Assembly: GCA_947589205.1 (NCBI GenBank)
Contig: CANQCJ010000034.1
Location: 1 to 14,708 of the forward strand
Direction: 5' to 3'
From: an uncultured Ruminococcus sp.
GTDB lineage: Bacteria > Bacillota > Clostridia > Oscillospirales > Ruminococcaceae
Length of the DNA stretch: 14,708 nt
The notes beneath the pieces were generated by a model. It ran no database searches, was not told the DNA's origin, and saw nothing but the letters and a program-made list of their open reading frames with translations. Shown piece by piece: positions 1 through 6,751 of this stretch. The position numbers and the translations under genes are program-made. Each line of letters starts with the position of its first letter. Within the stretch, counting starts at the first letter, position 1.

Positions 1-1583
1 AGCAGAACTGACGAAAGCAGTATTATCGTGCCGGCTTTTTTGATAAAGGACCAGCCGCGTTCCCACATAGAGCGCAGAACGCTGCCGACTGTCGGGAGGT
101 GGTATGCGGGAAGCTCCATTACAAACGGTGCGGGGTCTCCCGCGAAGATCTTAGTCTTTTTCAGGATAATTCCCGAAACGATTATCGCGGCTATGCCGAC
201 AAAATACGCGCTCGGCGCGACCCACCATGCGTTTGAGAAAAACGCTCCGGCGATCATGGCGATTATCGGCAGCTTTGCGCCGCAGGGGATAAACGTCGTC
301 GTCATTATCGTCATTCTTCTGTCGCGTTCGTTCTCTATCGTCCTCGAAGCCATTATACCCGGTACGCCGCAGCCTGTGCCGATAAGCATAGGTATAAAGG
401 ATTTTCCCGAAAGTCCGAATCTTCTGAATATCCTGTCCATGATAAAGGCGACTCTCGCCATATATCCGCAGCCCTCCAAAAAGGCTAAGAAAATAAACAG
501 AATAAATATCTGCGGAACAAAGCCCAGCACCGCGCCGACGCCTCCGACGATGCCGTCGACGATAAGCCCCTTGAGCCAATCGGCGCAGCCTACGCTCGTT
601 AAGAATTTTTCCGCGCCGCCCTGCAAATATTCGGCGGCGAACACATCGTTAGTCCAGTCGGTAACGAGCGTGCCTATAGTCGTTACCGAAACATAGTACA
701 CCAAAAACATAACGGCGGCAAATATCGGCAGCGCGAGCACTCGGTTTGTGACCACCCTGTCTATCTTGTCCGAAATAGTAAGCGCGCCCTTGTTTTTCTT
801 TTTATAGCACTCCTTAATGACCGAAGCTATGTAGATATATCTTTCGTTGGTTATGATACTTTCCGCATCGTCGTCCATTTCCTTTTCGGCGGCTATTATA
901 TCGTTTTCAACATGAGCAAGCTCCGCTTTGGAAAGCTTCAAAGCCTCTATCGCCTTTTCATCGCGCTCAAAGATCTTTATCGCGTACCATCTCTGCTGTT
1001 CCTCCGGCAGGTCGTGCAGACAAAGCTCCTCGATGTGCGCGAGGGCGTGTTCAACGCAGCCGCAGAAGCTGTGCTGAGGGATCGTTTTTTCTCCGCTCTT
1101 TGCCGCTTCGAGCGCGCACTGCGCCGTTTCGTTTACTCCCGTGCCCTTGAGCGCGGAGATCTCCGTCACCCTGCAGCCGAGAGCCCTTGAAAGCTGTGAA
1201 ATATTGATAACATCGCCGTTTTTCTTCACAATATCCATCATATTGACAGCCGCGACCACCGGTATGCCAAGCTCGACGAGCTGTGTCGTAAGATAGAGAT
1301 TTCTTTCAAGATTAGTGCCGTCGATAATATTTATTATCGCGTCCGGACGTTCATTTATCAGGTAATTTCTCGCGACGACCTCTTCGAGCGTATACGGCGA
1401 AAGCGAATAAATTCCCGGCAGGTCGGTTATAACAACGTCCTTATTGCTCTTTAGCTTTCCCTCTTTTTTCTCAACGGTAACGCCCGGCCAGTTTCCTACA
1501 AACTGGTTTGCGCCGGTCAGCGCGTTAAAGAGCGTTGTTTTGCCGGTGTTCGGGTTTCCGGCAAGAGCTATTTTTATCGGCAT
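1..1583 (-). CDS. feoB: Ferrous iron transport protein B (FeoB), 3' end cut by window
   Basis: Fe(II) transporter of the inner membrane with an N-terminal cytosolic GTPase domain. Translating the minus strand from the ATG at 1583-1581 gives 527 residues without a stop. Visible GTPase motifs are G1 GNPNTGKT (9-16), the G2 Thr in PGVTVE (33-38), G3 DLPG (54-57) and G4 NMMD (114-117). A helical linker follows, then hydrophobic segments from about residue 290. The first Gate motif reads GTGCGVPG with its conserved Cys, and the second reads PCGAKLPI, also with Cys. Full-length FeoB is usually 650-800 residues, so roughly the last quarter lies left of the window. The start is supported by AAAGGA about 9 bases upstream. 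It is the last gene seen of a feoA-feoA-feoB operon, and the 55-bp gap before it holds a palindrome like those at the operon promoter. Identification is very secure. Confidence 0.98.
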   Translation of the reverse strand, partial: MPIKIALAGNPNTGKTTLFNALTGANQFVGNWPGVTVEKKEGKLKSNKDVVITDLPGIYSLSPYTLEEVVARNYLINERPDAIINIIDGTNLERNLYLTTQLVELGIPVVAAVNMMDIVKKNGDVINISQLSRALGCRVTEISALKGTGVNETAQCALEAAKSGEKTIPQHSFCGCVEHALAHIEELCLHDLPEEQQRWYAIKIFERDEKAIEALKLSKAELAHVENDIIAAEKEMDDDAESIITNERYIYIASVIKECYKKKNKGALTISDKIDRVVTNRVLALPIFAAVMFLVYYVSVTTIGTLVTDWTNDVFAAEYLQGGAEKFLTSVGCADWLKGLIVDGIVGGVGAVLGFVPQIFILFIFLAFLEGCGYMARVAFIMDRIFRRFGLSGKSFIPMLIGTGCGVPGIMASRTIENERDRRMTIMTTTFIPCGAKLPIIAMIAGAFFSNAWWVAPSAYFVGIAAIIVSGIILKKTKIFAGDPAPFVMELPAYHLPTVGSVLRSMWERGWSFIKKAGTIILLSSVL

Positions 1584-1603
1584 TATATCAAGTCCTTTCT
1601 TTG

Positions 1604-1619
1604 GTAAGTCTATGCTAAC
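1604..1619. promoter_or_regulatory. Possible iron-repressor box between feoA and feoB
   Basis: The plus strand reads GTAAG-TCTATG-CTAAC, an imperfect palindrome (extended arms GGTAAG/CTAACC with one mismatch). It sits 21-36 bases upstream of the feoB start. Its half-site resembles the GCTAAC half-sites in the operon promoter at 2114-2163. No clear separate -10/-35 pair for feoB was found here, so it may be an internal operator or chance similarity. Confidence 0.35.
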
Positions 1620-1638
1620 CATTAGTCAAATAAAACCA

Positions 1639-1863
1639 TTACGCCGTAACGGTCTCTATCAGCTCCGCGTCAGCCTTTCTGAGCGAAAGCTCATACCCTC
1701 TGACCGTCACTTCAACGGGGTCTCCGAGCGGGGCTACCTTGCGGACGTAAACCTCGACGCCCTTGGTGATACCCATATCCATTATCCTGCGCCTTACCGC
1801 GCCCTCGCCGTTGAGCCTTTTGACCTTAACGGTCTGACCGACACCAGCTTCTCTTAACGTCAT
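1639..1863 (-). CDS. feoA: FeoA-domain protein, second of the tandem pair
   Basis: Small cytosolic SH3-like protein of the FeoA family, thought to bind or modulate FeoB during ferrous iron uptake. From the ATG at 1863 it has 74 residues starting MTLREAGVGQ. The RRRIMDMGITKGVEV segment and the closing VRGYELSLRKADAELI are typical FeoA core features. A longer reading from the ATG at 1872 (MFFMTLREA, 77 residues) is possible. However, GAGGAG lies directly against that ATG with almost no spacer and sits 9 bases from the 1863 ATG, so the inner start is preferred. It lies 13 bases after the first feoA stop and 55 bases before feoB. Confidence 0.95.
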   Translation of the reverse strand: MTLREAGVGQTVKVKRLNGEGAVRRRIMDMGITKGVEVYVRKVAPLGDPVEVTVRGYELSLRKADAELIETVTA

Positions 1864-1876
1864 AAAAAACATCTCC

Positions 1877-2089
1877 TCACACCATTATTCTGTTAGCCAT
1901 TTCCTTAGAAACAGCCACCCGCGATTCCTTGACATTGACGATAACGTTCCCGCCTATACGGTTTATAACAGTAACGTCTGCGCCCGCCACAAAACCGAGA
2001 CCCTCGAGAAATTTTCTCGTGTCGGGATCTCCGCCGACCTTTTTGATCAGCATCTTTTCCCCGATATCTGCAAATGTTAGCGGCATCAT
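1877..2089 (-). CDS. feoA: FeoA-domain protein, first of the tandem pair
   Basis: First gene of the iron-uptake operon, encoding a 70-residue FeoA-family SH3-like protein (MMPLTFADIGEKMLIKK...). The hydrophobic LTFADIGEKMLI start, the RKFLEGLGFVAGADVTVI centre and the VNVKESRVAVSKEMANRI end match the family. It differs clearly from its neighbour FeoA, so the two are old paralogues and not a recent duplication. GGAGG lies 6 bases before the first ATG (2089) and 9 bases before the second (2086), and either could be used. The promoter and presumed operators lie just upstream (2114-2172). Confidence 0.95.
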   Translation of the reverse strand: MMPLTFADIGEKMLIKKVGGDPDTRKFLEGLGFVAGADVTVINRIGGNVIVNVKESRVAVSKEMANRIMV

Positions 2090-2113
2090 ATTTTTCCTCC
2101 CTTGCAGCGCTTT

Positions 2114-2133
2114 GAGTTTGCGTAAGCTAACTC
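2114..2133. promoter_or_regulatory. Palindromic operator 2, DtxR-like, just after feo transcription start
   Basis: GAGTTTGC-GTAA-GCTAACTC has 8-bp arms with a single mismatch. Its centre is exactly 30 bp from the centre of operator 1, about three helical turns, so two dimers would sit on the same DNA face. It lies just downstream of the predicted start point, suited to repression. Confidence 0.6.
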
Positions 2134-2143
2134 TCTGTATATA

Positions 2144-2172
2144 AGATTAGCACACGCTAACTCGATTGTCAA
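2144..2172 (-). promoter_or_regulatory. feo operon promoter
   Basis: On the minus strand a perfect -35 TTGACA (2172-2167) is followed after 17 bases by a weak -10 TAATCT (2149-2144). The predicted transcription start near 2137 gives a leader of about 48 bases before the first feoA. The strong -35 with weak -10 and overlapping operator fits a repressible promoter. Confidence 0.7.
2147..2160. promoter_or_regulatory. Palindromic operator 1, DtxR-like, inside feo promoter
   Basis: TTAGC-ACAC-GCTAA is a perfect 5-bp-arm palindrome lying between the -35 and -10 boxes. The right half extends to GCTAACTC, shared with operator 2. DtxR/IdeR-family iron repressors bind sites rich in TTAG/CTAA, so an iron-loaded repressor of that family is the likely ligand. 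The regulator itself is not in the window. Confidence 0.6.
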
Positions 2173-2283
2173 GCTTTAATTTATGAATTTTCTTCGATAC
2201 AGTCCATTTTTGTAGGATATCACATATTTTAGCCAAAATCTAAGCCTGTTTTTGTTAAACCCTACAGCGCGTGCTTTTTGCTC

Positions 2284-2312
2284 TTGACAGCCATCGTTTT
2301 TTGTGCTATAAT
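2284..2312 (+). promoter_or_regulatory. Consensus sigma-A promoter of tRNA-Arg
   Basis: TTGACA (2284-2289), a 17-base spacer and TATAAT (2307-2312) match the sigma-70/sigma-A consensus perfectly. The predicted start near 2319 lies about 12 bases before the mature tRNA 5' end. Confidence 0.9.
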
Positions 2313-2330
2313 ATAAAAGCTTTGATATAT

Positions 2331-2403
2331 GTCTCTGTAGCTCAGTGGATAGAGCATTCGCCTCCTAAGCGAAGGGTCGGACGTTCAAATCGTCTCAGAG
2401 ACG
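2331..2403 (+). tRNA. tRNA-Arg (anticodon CCU)
   Basis: All arms of a 73-base tRNA can be drawn. The acceptor stem pairs GTCTCTG with CAGAGAC perfectly, and the D stem is GCTC/GAGC. The anticodon stem is TTCGC/GCGAA with loop CTCCTAA, giving anticodon CCT (reads AGG, Arg). The T stem is GGACG/CGTCT with one G-U pair and loop TTCAAAT. The discriminator base is G and CCA is not encoded, so it must be added after transcription. It is a single-gene unit with its own promoter and terminator. Confidence 0.97.
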
Positions 2404-2409
2404 GGTTTT

Positions 2410-2443
2410 AAAAAAGAGGGAGCTATGCAGCTTCCTCTTTTTT
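2410..2443. terminator. Rho-independent terminator between tRNA-Arg and the kinase gene, bidirectional
   Basis: AGAGGGAGCT-ATGC-AGCTTCCTCT forms a stem with one G-T pair, flanked by A-runs on the left and T-runs on the right. It therefore reads as an intrinsic terminator for the tRNA on the plus strand and for the convergent kinase operon on the minus strand. Confidence 0.88.
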
Positions 2444-2449
2444 AAACTG

Positions 2450-2475
2450 AAGAAACGCCGCTTACGGCGTTTCTT
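2450..2475. repeat. Perfect 11-bp inverted repeat
   Basis: AAGAAACGCCG-CTTA-CGGCGTTTCTT forms a perfect hairpin with a 4-base loop, between the terminator and the kinase stop codon. No T-run of useful length follows it on either strand. It may protect the 3' end of the kinase mRNA or aid the adjacent terminator. Confidence 0.7.
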
Positions 2476-2532
2476 AGCCCTATACACTTTATGCAGCCTT
2501 TTGAGCTGTCTTTTTAGAAACTAAAACGCCTC

Positions 2533-3462
2533 TCATATCTTGCTTTGTTCGCTTCGTCTGTCTATCAGCTCCCATATCTCTTTTAAAGTCGGCGGATCGA
2601 GCTGCATGGGGTATCTTGAGATCGCGGCAGCCGCACAGGCGCTTGCAAACCGCACAAGCTCATAGTCGTTAAAGCCTGCCGCAAGCGCGTAGGTGCAGCC
2701 GGCTTTAAAGGAATCGCCCGCTCCGAGCGTGCTCGCCGTCTTGACGGAAAACGGCTTAAAGGTTTGCGATACCCCGCCCTTTCTGCCATAGAACAAATCA
2801 TTCGGACCGTTTGTTATTATCGTAAGACCCCCGCCGTTTTCGGCATAGCGCGAAAGCATTTCCCCGCGCGGTATATCTCTGTAATTGCCGTTTAAATATT
2901 CGCCGGATATTACGGTCACTGCGGAATGCCGATGCAGATAGCCGTCATAAGGGCAGTCGACCGTGACATACGGCTTCTCGTACCTTCGGCAAAGCTTCGC
3001 GGCAAGCTCCGAGTCCTCACCGAAGCAATCGTCTATCGCGGCTGCGGTGCAGGCTTCAATCGCTTTTTCACTCGGCTTGTTCCAGTGACGTATATTTTCT
3101 TCGTAGGCCTGCTTGAAAAAATGCCCGAATCTGCCAAAAGGCGTGCGTTTGTCTTTAGTTATCAAAATATAGTCCTCAAGACTGTCAAAGCTTTCGTCAA
3201 ATTTCAGCAGGCTTATATCTATCGACCTGTTTTTGAAAAAATCCCGCACAAGCTCGACAGCTTCACGCCCGATATGCGTTCCGTCAAGCGTTACGTTCGC
3301 GCCCAATGAAGCAAGCACTGCGCCGCAGGTGCCCGTCTCTCCTCCCGGAAAACGATAACACTGCTCTATCTCGGAATACTCATCAATTGTCGGAAATTCC
3401 TTTAGCACAAAGCTGTTTGAAATACATATCATTCCGTAGGCATATATTTTTATTTCTTCCAT
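2533..3462 (-). CDS. PfkB-family carbohydrate kinase
   Basis: A 309-residue protein of the ribokinase/PfkB fold, which transfers the ATP gamma-phosphate to a hydroxyl of a sugar or nucleoside in the cytosol. The N-terminal glycine-rich substrate segment appears as PGGETGTCGAVLASLG (39-54), and the C-terminal signature is STLGAGDSFKAG (244-255), with Asp250 as catalytic base and GAGD as the anion hole. Length is normal for the family. The exact sugar cannot be read from sequence; fructose-, ribo- and fructoselysine-type kinases all share these motifs. Its ATG overlaps the stop of the upstream GH113-like gene by one base (TAATG), indicating translational coupling. The pair may hydrolyse a glycoside inside the cell and then phosphorylate the released sugar, which is an inference from gene order. 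Confidence 0.88.
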   Translation of the reverse strand: MEEIKIYAYGMICISNSFVLKEFPTIDEYSEIEQCYRFPGGETGTCGAVLASLGANVTLDGTHIGREAVELVRDFFKNRSIDISLLKFDESFDSLEDYILITKDKRTPFGRFGHFFKQAYEENIRHWNKPSEKAIEACTAAAIDDCFGEDSELAAKLCRRYEKPYVTVDCPYDGYLHRHSAVTVISGEYLNGNYRDIPRGEMLSRYAENGGGLTIITNGPNDLFYGRKGGVSQTFKPFSVKTASTLGAGDSFKAGCTYALAAGFNDYELVRFASACAAAAISRYPMQLDPPTLKEIWELIDRRSEQSKI

Positions 3463-4427
3463 TATTTAGTATACCACCTTTTGAGCGTTTTCTCCGCGAG
3501 CTTGCCGTAAACGGTGAAATCGCGGTTTTCGCGCGCCTTTTCCTCGGGCGGCAGTATCGCCTTCCAGTCCCACCAGAAATAGCCCGCAAACCACGGCTTG
3601 TCAAAGCTGCACCACATCGCGGCTTCGTAGAAATCCGACTGCTCCTGCTCATCGAGCGGCTGTTCGGGACGGTATTTGAAATCCCACGGATAGCTTGTGC
3701 AGCCGCGTTCGTTTCTTACGCCGATCTCGGCAAACATGACCGGTCTGCCGAACCGCTCATGGACTCTTTCAAGCATATCCGCGACCCCCGAAAAGACCCG
3801 CTTCATATGTTCAAGACTTCTGTCCTCGGGCGTTGAGCAGGGATAGTACGCGCTTATTCCGATAACGTCGACCGCGCCCAGCCAGCCAAAGCGGTTCTCG
3901 TCGCCGTGATTGACGTTGTGCATAACTATCCCGTGATAGACCTCCCTGACCTGCTCTATCAGCTTTAAGCAGCGTTCGGTCTGCATATCCATGCCCGCCA
4001 TCTCGCAGCCGGTGCAGAGCATCTCACAGCCGAGACGCTCCGCCATTTTTGCGTAATAAAGCATAAATCTCGTATAGCTGTCAAACCACCTGTCCCAATA
4101 ATAGGGAGTTTCCGTCGGGAAATTTATCCTCGCTCTCCACGACCTGTCAAGACAATCCACCATAGGCTTCAAGCAGACCTTCAATCCGAGCGACTTTGCT
4201 TTTTTTACCGCAAACTCGATATCCTCGTCGGTCTGCGTCCTGCCGAAAAGCGAAAAAACATTCAGCGAATAAAAGCTCTCCTGAAAGCAGTTTACCGGTA
4301 TACATATCCAGTCAAGTCCGTTTGAAGCGAGCCGCTCCATCGAACGCTCTGCTTTTTCGGTGACAAACGCGCCGCTCCCCGAAAAAAATCCCCATGTATA
4401 TCCCTTGCAAAATATTTCTCTATCCAT
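3462..4427 (-). CDS. Glycoside hydrolase, GH113-like (mannanase family)
   Basis: From the ATG at 4427 it encodes 321 residues with the look of a (beta/alpha)8 clan A hydrolase, closest in my reading to GH113 (beta-1,4-mannanases). Visible are KGYTWGFFSGSG at the N-terminus, the strand GLKVCLKPMVD (81-91), CTGCEMAG (138-145) with Glu142 as probable acid/base, VMFAEIGVR (230-238) with Glu234 as probable nucleophile, and the aromatic FWWDW (284-288). No signal peptide is present from this start, so it should be cytosolic and act on imported oligosaccharides. A longer reading from a TTG at 4499 is rejected because that TTG forms the -35 box of its own promoter. AGGA lies 12 bases before the chosen ATG, somewhat far; ATG 4448 is the alternative. 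Family call fairly secure, substrate inferred. Confidence 0.82.
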   Translation of the reverse strand: MDREIFCKGYTWGFFSGSGAFVTEKAERSMERLASNGLDWICIPVNCFQESFYSLNVFSLFGRTQTDEDIEFAVKKAKSLGLKVCLKPMVDCLDRSWRARINFPTETPYYWDRWFDSYTRFMLYYAKMAERLGCEMLCTGCEMAGMDMQTERCLKLIEQVREVYHGIVMHNVNHGDENRFGWLGAVDVIGISAYYPCSTPEDRSLEHMKRVFSGVADMLERVHERFGRPVMFAEIGVRNERGCTSYPWDFKYRPEQPLDEQEQSDFYEAAMWCSFDKPWFAGYFWWDWKAILPPEEKARENRDFTVYGKLAEKTLKRWYTK

Positions 4428-4470
4428 TTGCCAAATACGTCCTTTCATAATTTTAAAATATATTTTTTCA

Positions 4471-4499
4471 ATTATAACATACAATAAAAAATTTTTCAA
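4471..4499 (-). promoter_or_regulatory. Promoter of the GH113-kinase operon
   Basis: On the minus strand TTGAAA (4499-4494), a 17-base spacer and TATAAT (4476-4471) preceded by TGT form a strong extended -10 sigma-A promoter. The predicted start near 4464 excludes translation from the TTG at 4499. Its -35 box lies only 7 bp from the -35 of the divergent promoter. Confidence 0.85.
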
Positions 4500-4506
4500 G
4501 GGCTTA

Positions 4507-4535
4507 TTGACTTTTTTGTAGCGATGTGGTACTAT
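4507..4535 (+). promoter_or_regulatory. Promoter of the DUF5131-DUF4186 gene
   Basis: TTGACT (4507-4512), a 17-base spacer and TACTAT (4530-4535) make a reasonable sigma-A promoter. The predicted start near 4542 leaves a leader of about 40 bases. It is back to back with the promoter of the GH113 operon. Confidence 0.65.
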
Positions 4536-4582
4536 AGCTTTATAATAACTATAATTTTTGTCATAAAAGGAGTGGTGAAGCC

Positions 4583-5692
4583 TTGTCTGTCTGGAATCCC
4601 TGGCACGGCTGTAAAAAAATAAGTCCCGGCTGTGCTAACTGCTATGTTTACCGCCGCGATGAAGGTATCGGCAAGGACGCTTCCGTTGTGTCCATGACCG
4701 GCGATTTTTCGCTTCCGCTGAAAAAAGACCGCTGCGGCGGATACAAGCTCAGACCCGACGACGGCGAGGTCTTTACCTGCATGACCTCGGACTTTTTTCT
4801 CGACATTGCGGACGAATGGAGAGGGCGCTGCTGGGATATGATAAGAGAGCGGGACGATCTGCATTTTCACATCATAACTAAGCGCATCGAGCGTTTTGAA
4901 AAATGCCTGCCCGACGATTGGGGAGACGGTTGGGATAATGTTACTGTTTGCAGCACCTGCGAGGATCAGCAAAGAGCCGACGAACGGCTGCCCGTACTGC
5001 TGTCGCTGCCGATAAAGCACCGTCAGATGATCTGCGAGCCTATGCTCGAAGAGATAAATATTGAAAAATATCTTTCAAGCGGTCTGATAGAGCACGTCAC
5101 CTGCGGCGGAGAATCGGGCAACAATGCCCGCCCCTGTGACTTTAATTGGGTAAAAGAGCTGAGACGGCAATGTATAAGGACAGCCGTGCCGTTTACCTTT
5201 AAACAGACGGGCGCTGTCTTTATAAAGGACGGACGGGTGTATCATATCCCGAGAAGGCTGCAAATGGCGCAGGCTAAAAAGTCCGCCTACAGCTACTATC
5301 CGAATACCGGCTGCGCCGATGCGATAAAGTATACCCTGCCCGAAACGGCCGCGCTTTTTGAAAGGCTTGAGCGTTCGGCGTTCAGGAGCCGTTTTCATCT
5401 TTCTCAAAAGGATAAGGATTACATCGCGCAAAAGGGCTTGGATACTATCCGCGCTCACGCGATGGACTTTATCTCAAAAAGACTTTCTGCGGAAAACCCC
5501 GCGAACGACGGAAAACAGACCCCGATGAAGGGTCACCCGATCTTTACCGCCCAGCACGCCTGCGCCTGCTGCTGCCGAAGCTGTCTGGAAAAATGGCACA
5601 ATATCCCGAGCGGAAAAATACTTAATGAAGCCGAGCAGAGCTACATCGCCGATATACTGCTTATCTGGATAAAAAAAGAGCTTTCATTATGA
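4583..5692 (+). CDS. DUF5131 (phage Gp37/Gp68-like) protein fused to DUF4186
   Basis: A 369-residue cysteine-rich protein in two parts. Residues 1 to about 245 match the Gp37/Gp68 family (DUF5131): the start SVWNPWHGC-KKISPGC-ANCYVYRRD gives Cys10, Cys17 and Cys20 (C-x6-C-x2-C), with TCMTSDFF, HIITKR, CEPM and CGGESGNNARPC further on. The triple Cys suggests a radical-SAM-like iron-sulfur site, though biochemical function is unknown. Residues from about 265 to 365 look like DUF4186 (FRSRFHLS, NDGKQTPMKGHPIFTAQHA, Cys cluster CACCCRSC at 327-334, then LEKWH). DUF4186 is also of unknown function. The start is TTG at 4583, with AAAGGAG ending 10 bases upstream; no in-frame ATG is nearer, and the family normally begins right at the NPWHGC motif. 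No phage genes surround it, so it appears to be a chromosomal accessory enzyme. Confidence 0.85.
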   Translation: MSVWNPWHGCKKISPGCANCYVYRRDEGIGKDASVVSMTGDFSLPLKKDRCGGYKLRPDDGEVFTCMTSDFFLDIADEWRGRCWDMIRERDDLHFHIITKRIERFEKCLPDDWGDGWDNVTVCSTCEDQQRADERLPVLLSLPIKHRQMICEPMLEEINIEKYLSSGLIEHVTCGGESGNNARPCDFNWVKELRRQCIRTAVPFTFKQTGAVFIKDGRVYHIPRRLQMAQAKKSAYSYYPNTGCADAIKYTLPETAALFERLERSAFRSRFHLSQKDKDYIAQKGLDTIRAHAMDFISKRLSAENPANDGKQTPMKGHPIFTAQHACACCCRSCLEKWHNIPSGKILNEAEQSYIADILLIWIKKELSL

Positions 5693-5732
5693 TATTTAAT
5701 TGGTTAATTATTTTTAAAATTTATCCAAATCG

Positions 5733-5761
5733 TTGACATAAAAGCAAAAATATGTTATACT
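5733..5761 (+). promoter_or_regulatory. Promoter of the nucleotidyltransferase gene
   Basis: TTGACA (5733-5738), a 17-base spacer and TATACT (5756-5761) are near-consensus. The predicted start near 5768 gives a leader of about 32 bases. Confidence 0.85.
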
Positions 5762-5799
5762 ATTTTTAATTAAAATGATTTGTAATTGGGGGAAACGAA

Positions 5800-6720
5800 A
5801 TGAAGAAAACCACTTTGGTCATAATGGCTGCCGGACTTGGTTCGCGCTATGCTCCGGGTAGGATAAAGCAACTCGAGCCGGTAGGACCCAACGGCGAGAT
5901 CATTATGGATTACTCGGTCTATGACGCCGCGCGCGCGGGCTTTGACAAGATAGTATTTATCATCAGAAAGGATATAAAAAAAGCGTTTGACGAAATGATA
6001 GGCGACAGGCTTGCCAAACGCTTCGATACCGATTATGTTTTTCAGGAAACAGACGATCTGCCGGAAAAATACTCCTCACTTATCCGCCCCAAGCCTTGGG
6101 GAACGGCGCACGCGGTGCTTGCCTGCCGCGGCAAGGTCAGCGAGCCCTTTGCCGTTATAAACGCAGACGACGCTTACGGCAGACAGACCTTTGAAAAAAT
6201 GCACGAATTTCTCGTTTCGGACAGCGTTGGCGGCAATAAGCTGCACCTTGCCATGCCGGGATTTATTCTTTCAAATACTCTGAGCGAATCGGGCACGGTC
6301 ACCCGCGCTGTATGCAGGACCGACGAAAATTCCATGTTAAGCTCCATAACCGAAACATACGGTATCGGCTACCGCGAGGGAAGGCTTACCGCGCTTACCG
6401 CAAAGGGCGCTGAAACCACAAAGGAGATCGACCCTGCCGAAAGGGTGTCTATGAATATGTGGGGCTGTCCCGCGGAATTTATCGACACGCTGAAAGGCCG
6501 CTTTGAGGAATTTCTCAAAGTCTACGGAAGCGACAAGGACGCGGAATTTCTGCTGCCCACGGTAATCGGCGACATGATAGACAAAAATCAAGCCGACTGC
6601 CGTTTGTATGAAACAGACGCGAAATGGTTCGGAATGACGAGTGCGCAGGACAGACAAGCCGCTCAGAACGCGCTCAGGCTCGAGATAGAAAACGGCGTCT
6701 ATCCGCAAAGTCTTATCTGA
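5800..6720 (+). CDS. NTP_transferase-family sugar nucleotidyltransferase
   Basis: A 306-residue cytosolic protein with the nucleotidyltransferase Rossmann-like fold, which couples a sugar phosphate (or similar) to an NTP to make an activated sugar and pyrophosphate. Visible are the nucleotide-binding start LVIMAAGLGSRYAPGRIKQLEPVG (6-29; GLGSR, then Lys23), KPWGTAHAV (98-106), and the metal-binding segment NADDAYG (121-127). It is close in length to glucose-1-phosphate uridylyl/thymidylyltransferases but lacks the standard GxGTRxxPxT signature: the loop reads GLGSRYAPGRIK, so substrate cannot be assigned. Start is well supported by TTGGGGGAAACGAA ahead of the ATG. It has its own promoter and ends before an intrinsic terminator, so it is probably monocistronic, with some read-through into the alkyltransferase possible. 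Confidence 0.88.
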   Translation: MKKTTLVIMAAGLGSRYAPGRIKQLEPVGPNGEIIMDYSVYDAARAGFDKIVFIIRKDIKKAFDEMIGDRLAKRFDTDYVFQETDDLPEKYSSLIRPKPWGTAHAVLACRGKVSEPFAVINADDAYGRQTFEKMHEFLVSDSVGGNKLHLAMPGFILSNTLSESGTVTRAVCRTDENSMLSSITETYGIGYREGRLTALTAKGAETTKEIDPAERVSMNMWGCPAEFIDTLKGRFEEFLKVYGSDKDAEFLLPTVIGDMIDKNQADCRLYETDAKWFGMTSAQDRQAAQNALRLEIENGVYPQSLI

Positions 6721-6751
6721 CATTTTTCATTTTTCAACATCCTTTACAAAA

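Noticed and set aside
28..696. Open frame on the plus strand, 222 codons
   Set aside because: It lies antisense to the feoB membrane domain, which reads continuously with all family motifs on the minus strand; the plus-strand product resembles no known protein.
2209..2269. TGTAGG/CCTACA inverted repeat upstream of the tRNA, considered as a riboswitch or attenuator
   Set aside because: Only 6 bp over a loop of about 50 bases in AT-rich DNA, with no downstream gene it could control other than the tRNA, which has its own promoter.
2926..3836. Plus-strand open frames opposite the kinase and GH113 genes
   Set aside because: They are shadows of well-supported minus-strand genes, lacking ribosome sites and recognisable motifs.
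4428..4499. N-terminal extension of the GH113 protein looking like a membrane anchor
   Set aside because: The TTG start coincides with a -35 box of a strong promoter whose start point lies downstream, so this part should not be transcribed.
4583..5692. Prophage remnant suggested by the Gp37/Gp68 similarity
   Set aside because: The neighbours are ordinary metabolic and repair genes with matching base composition, and this family is widespread on bacterial chromosomes.
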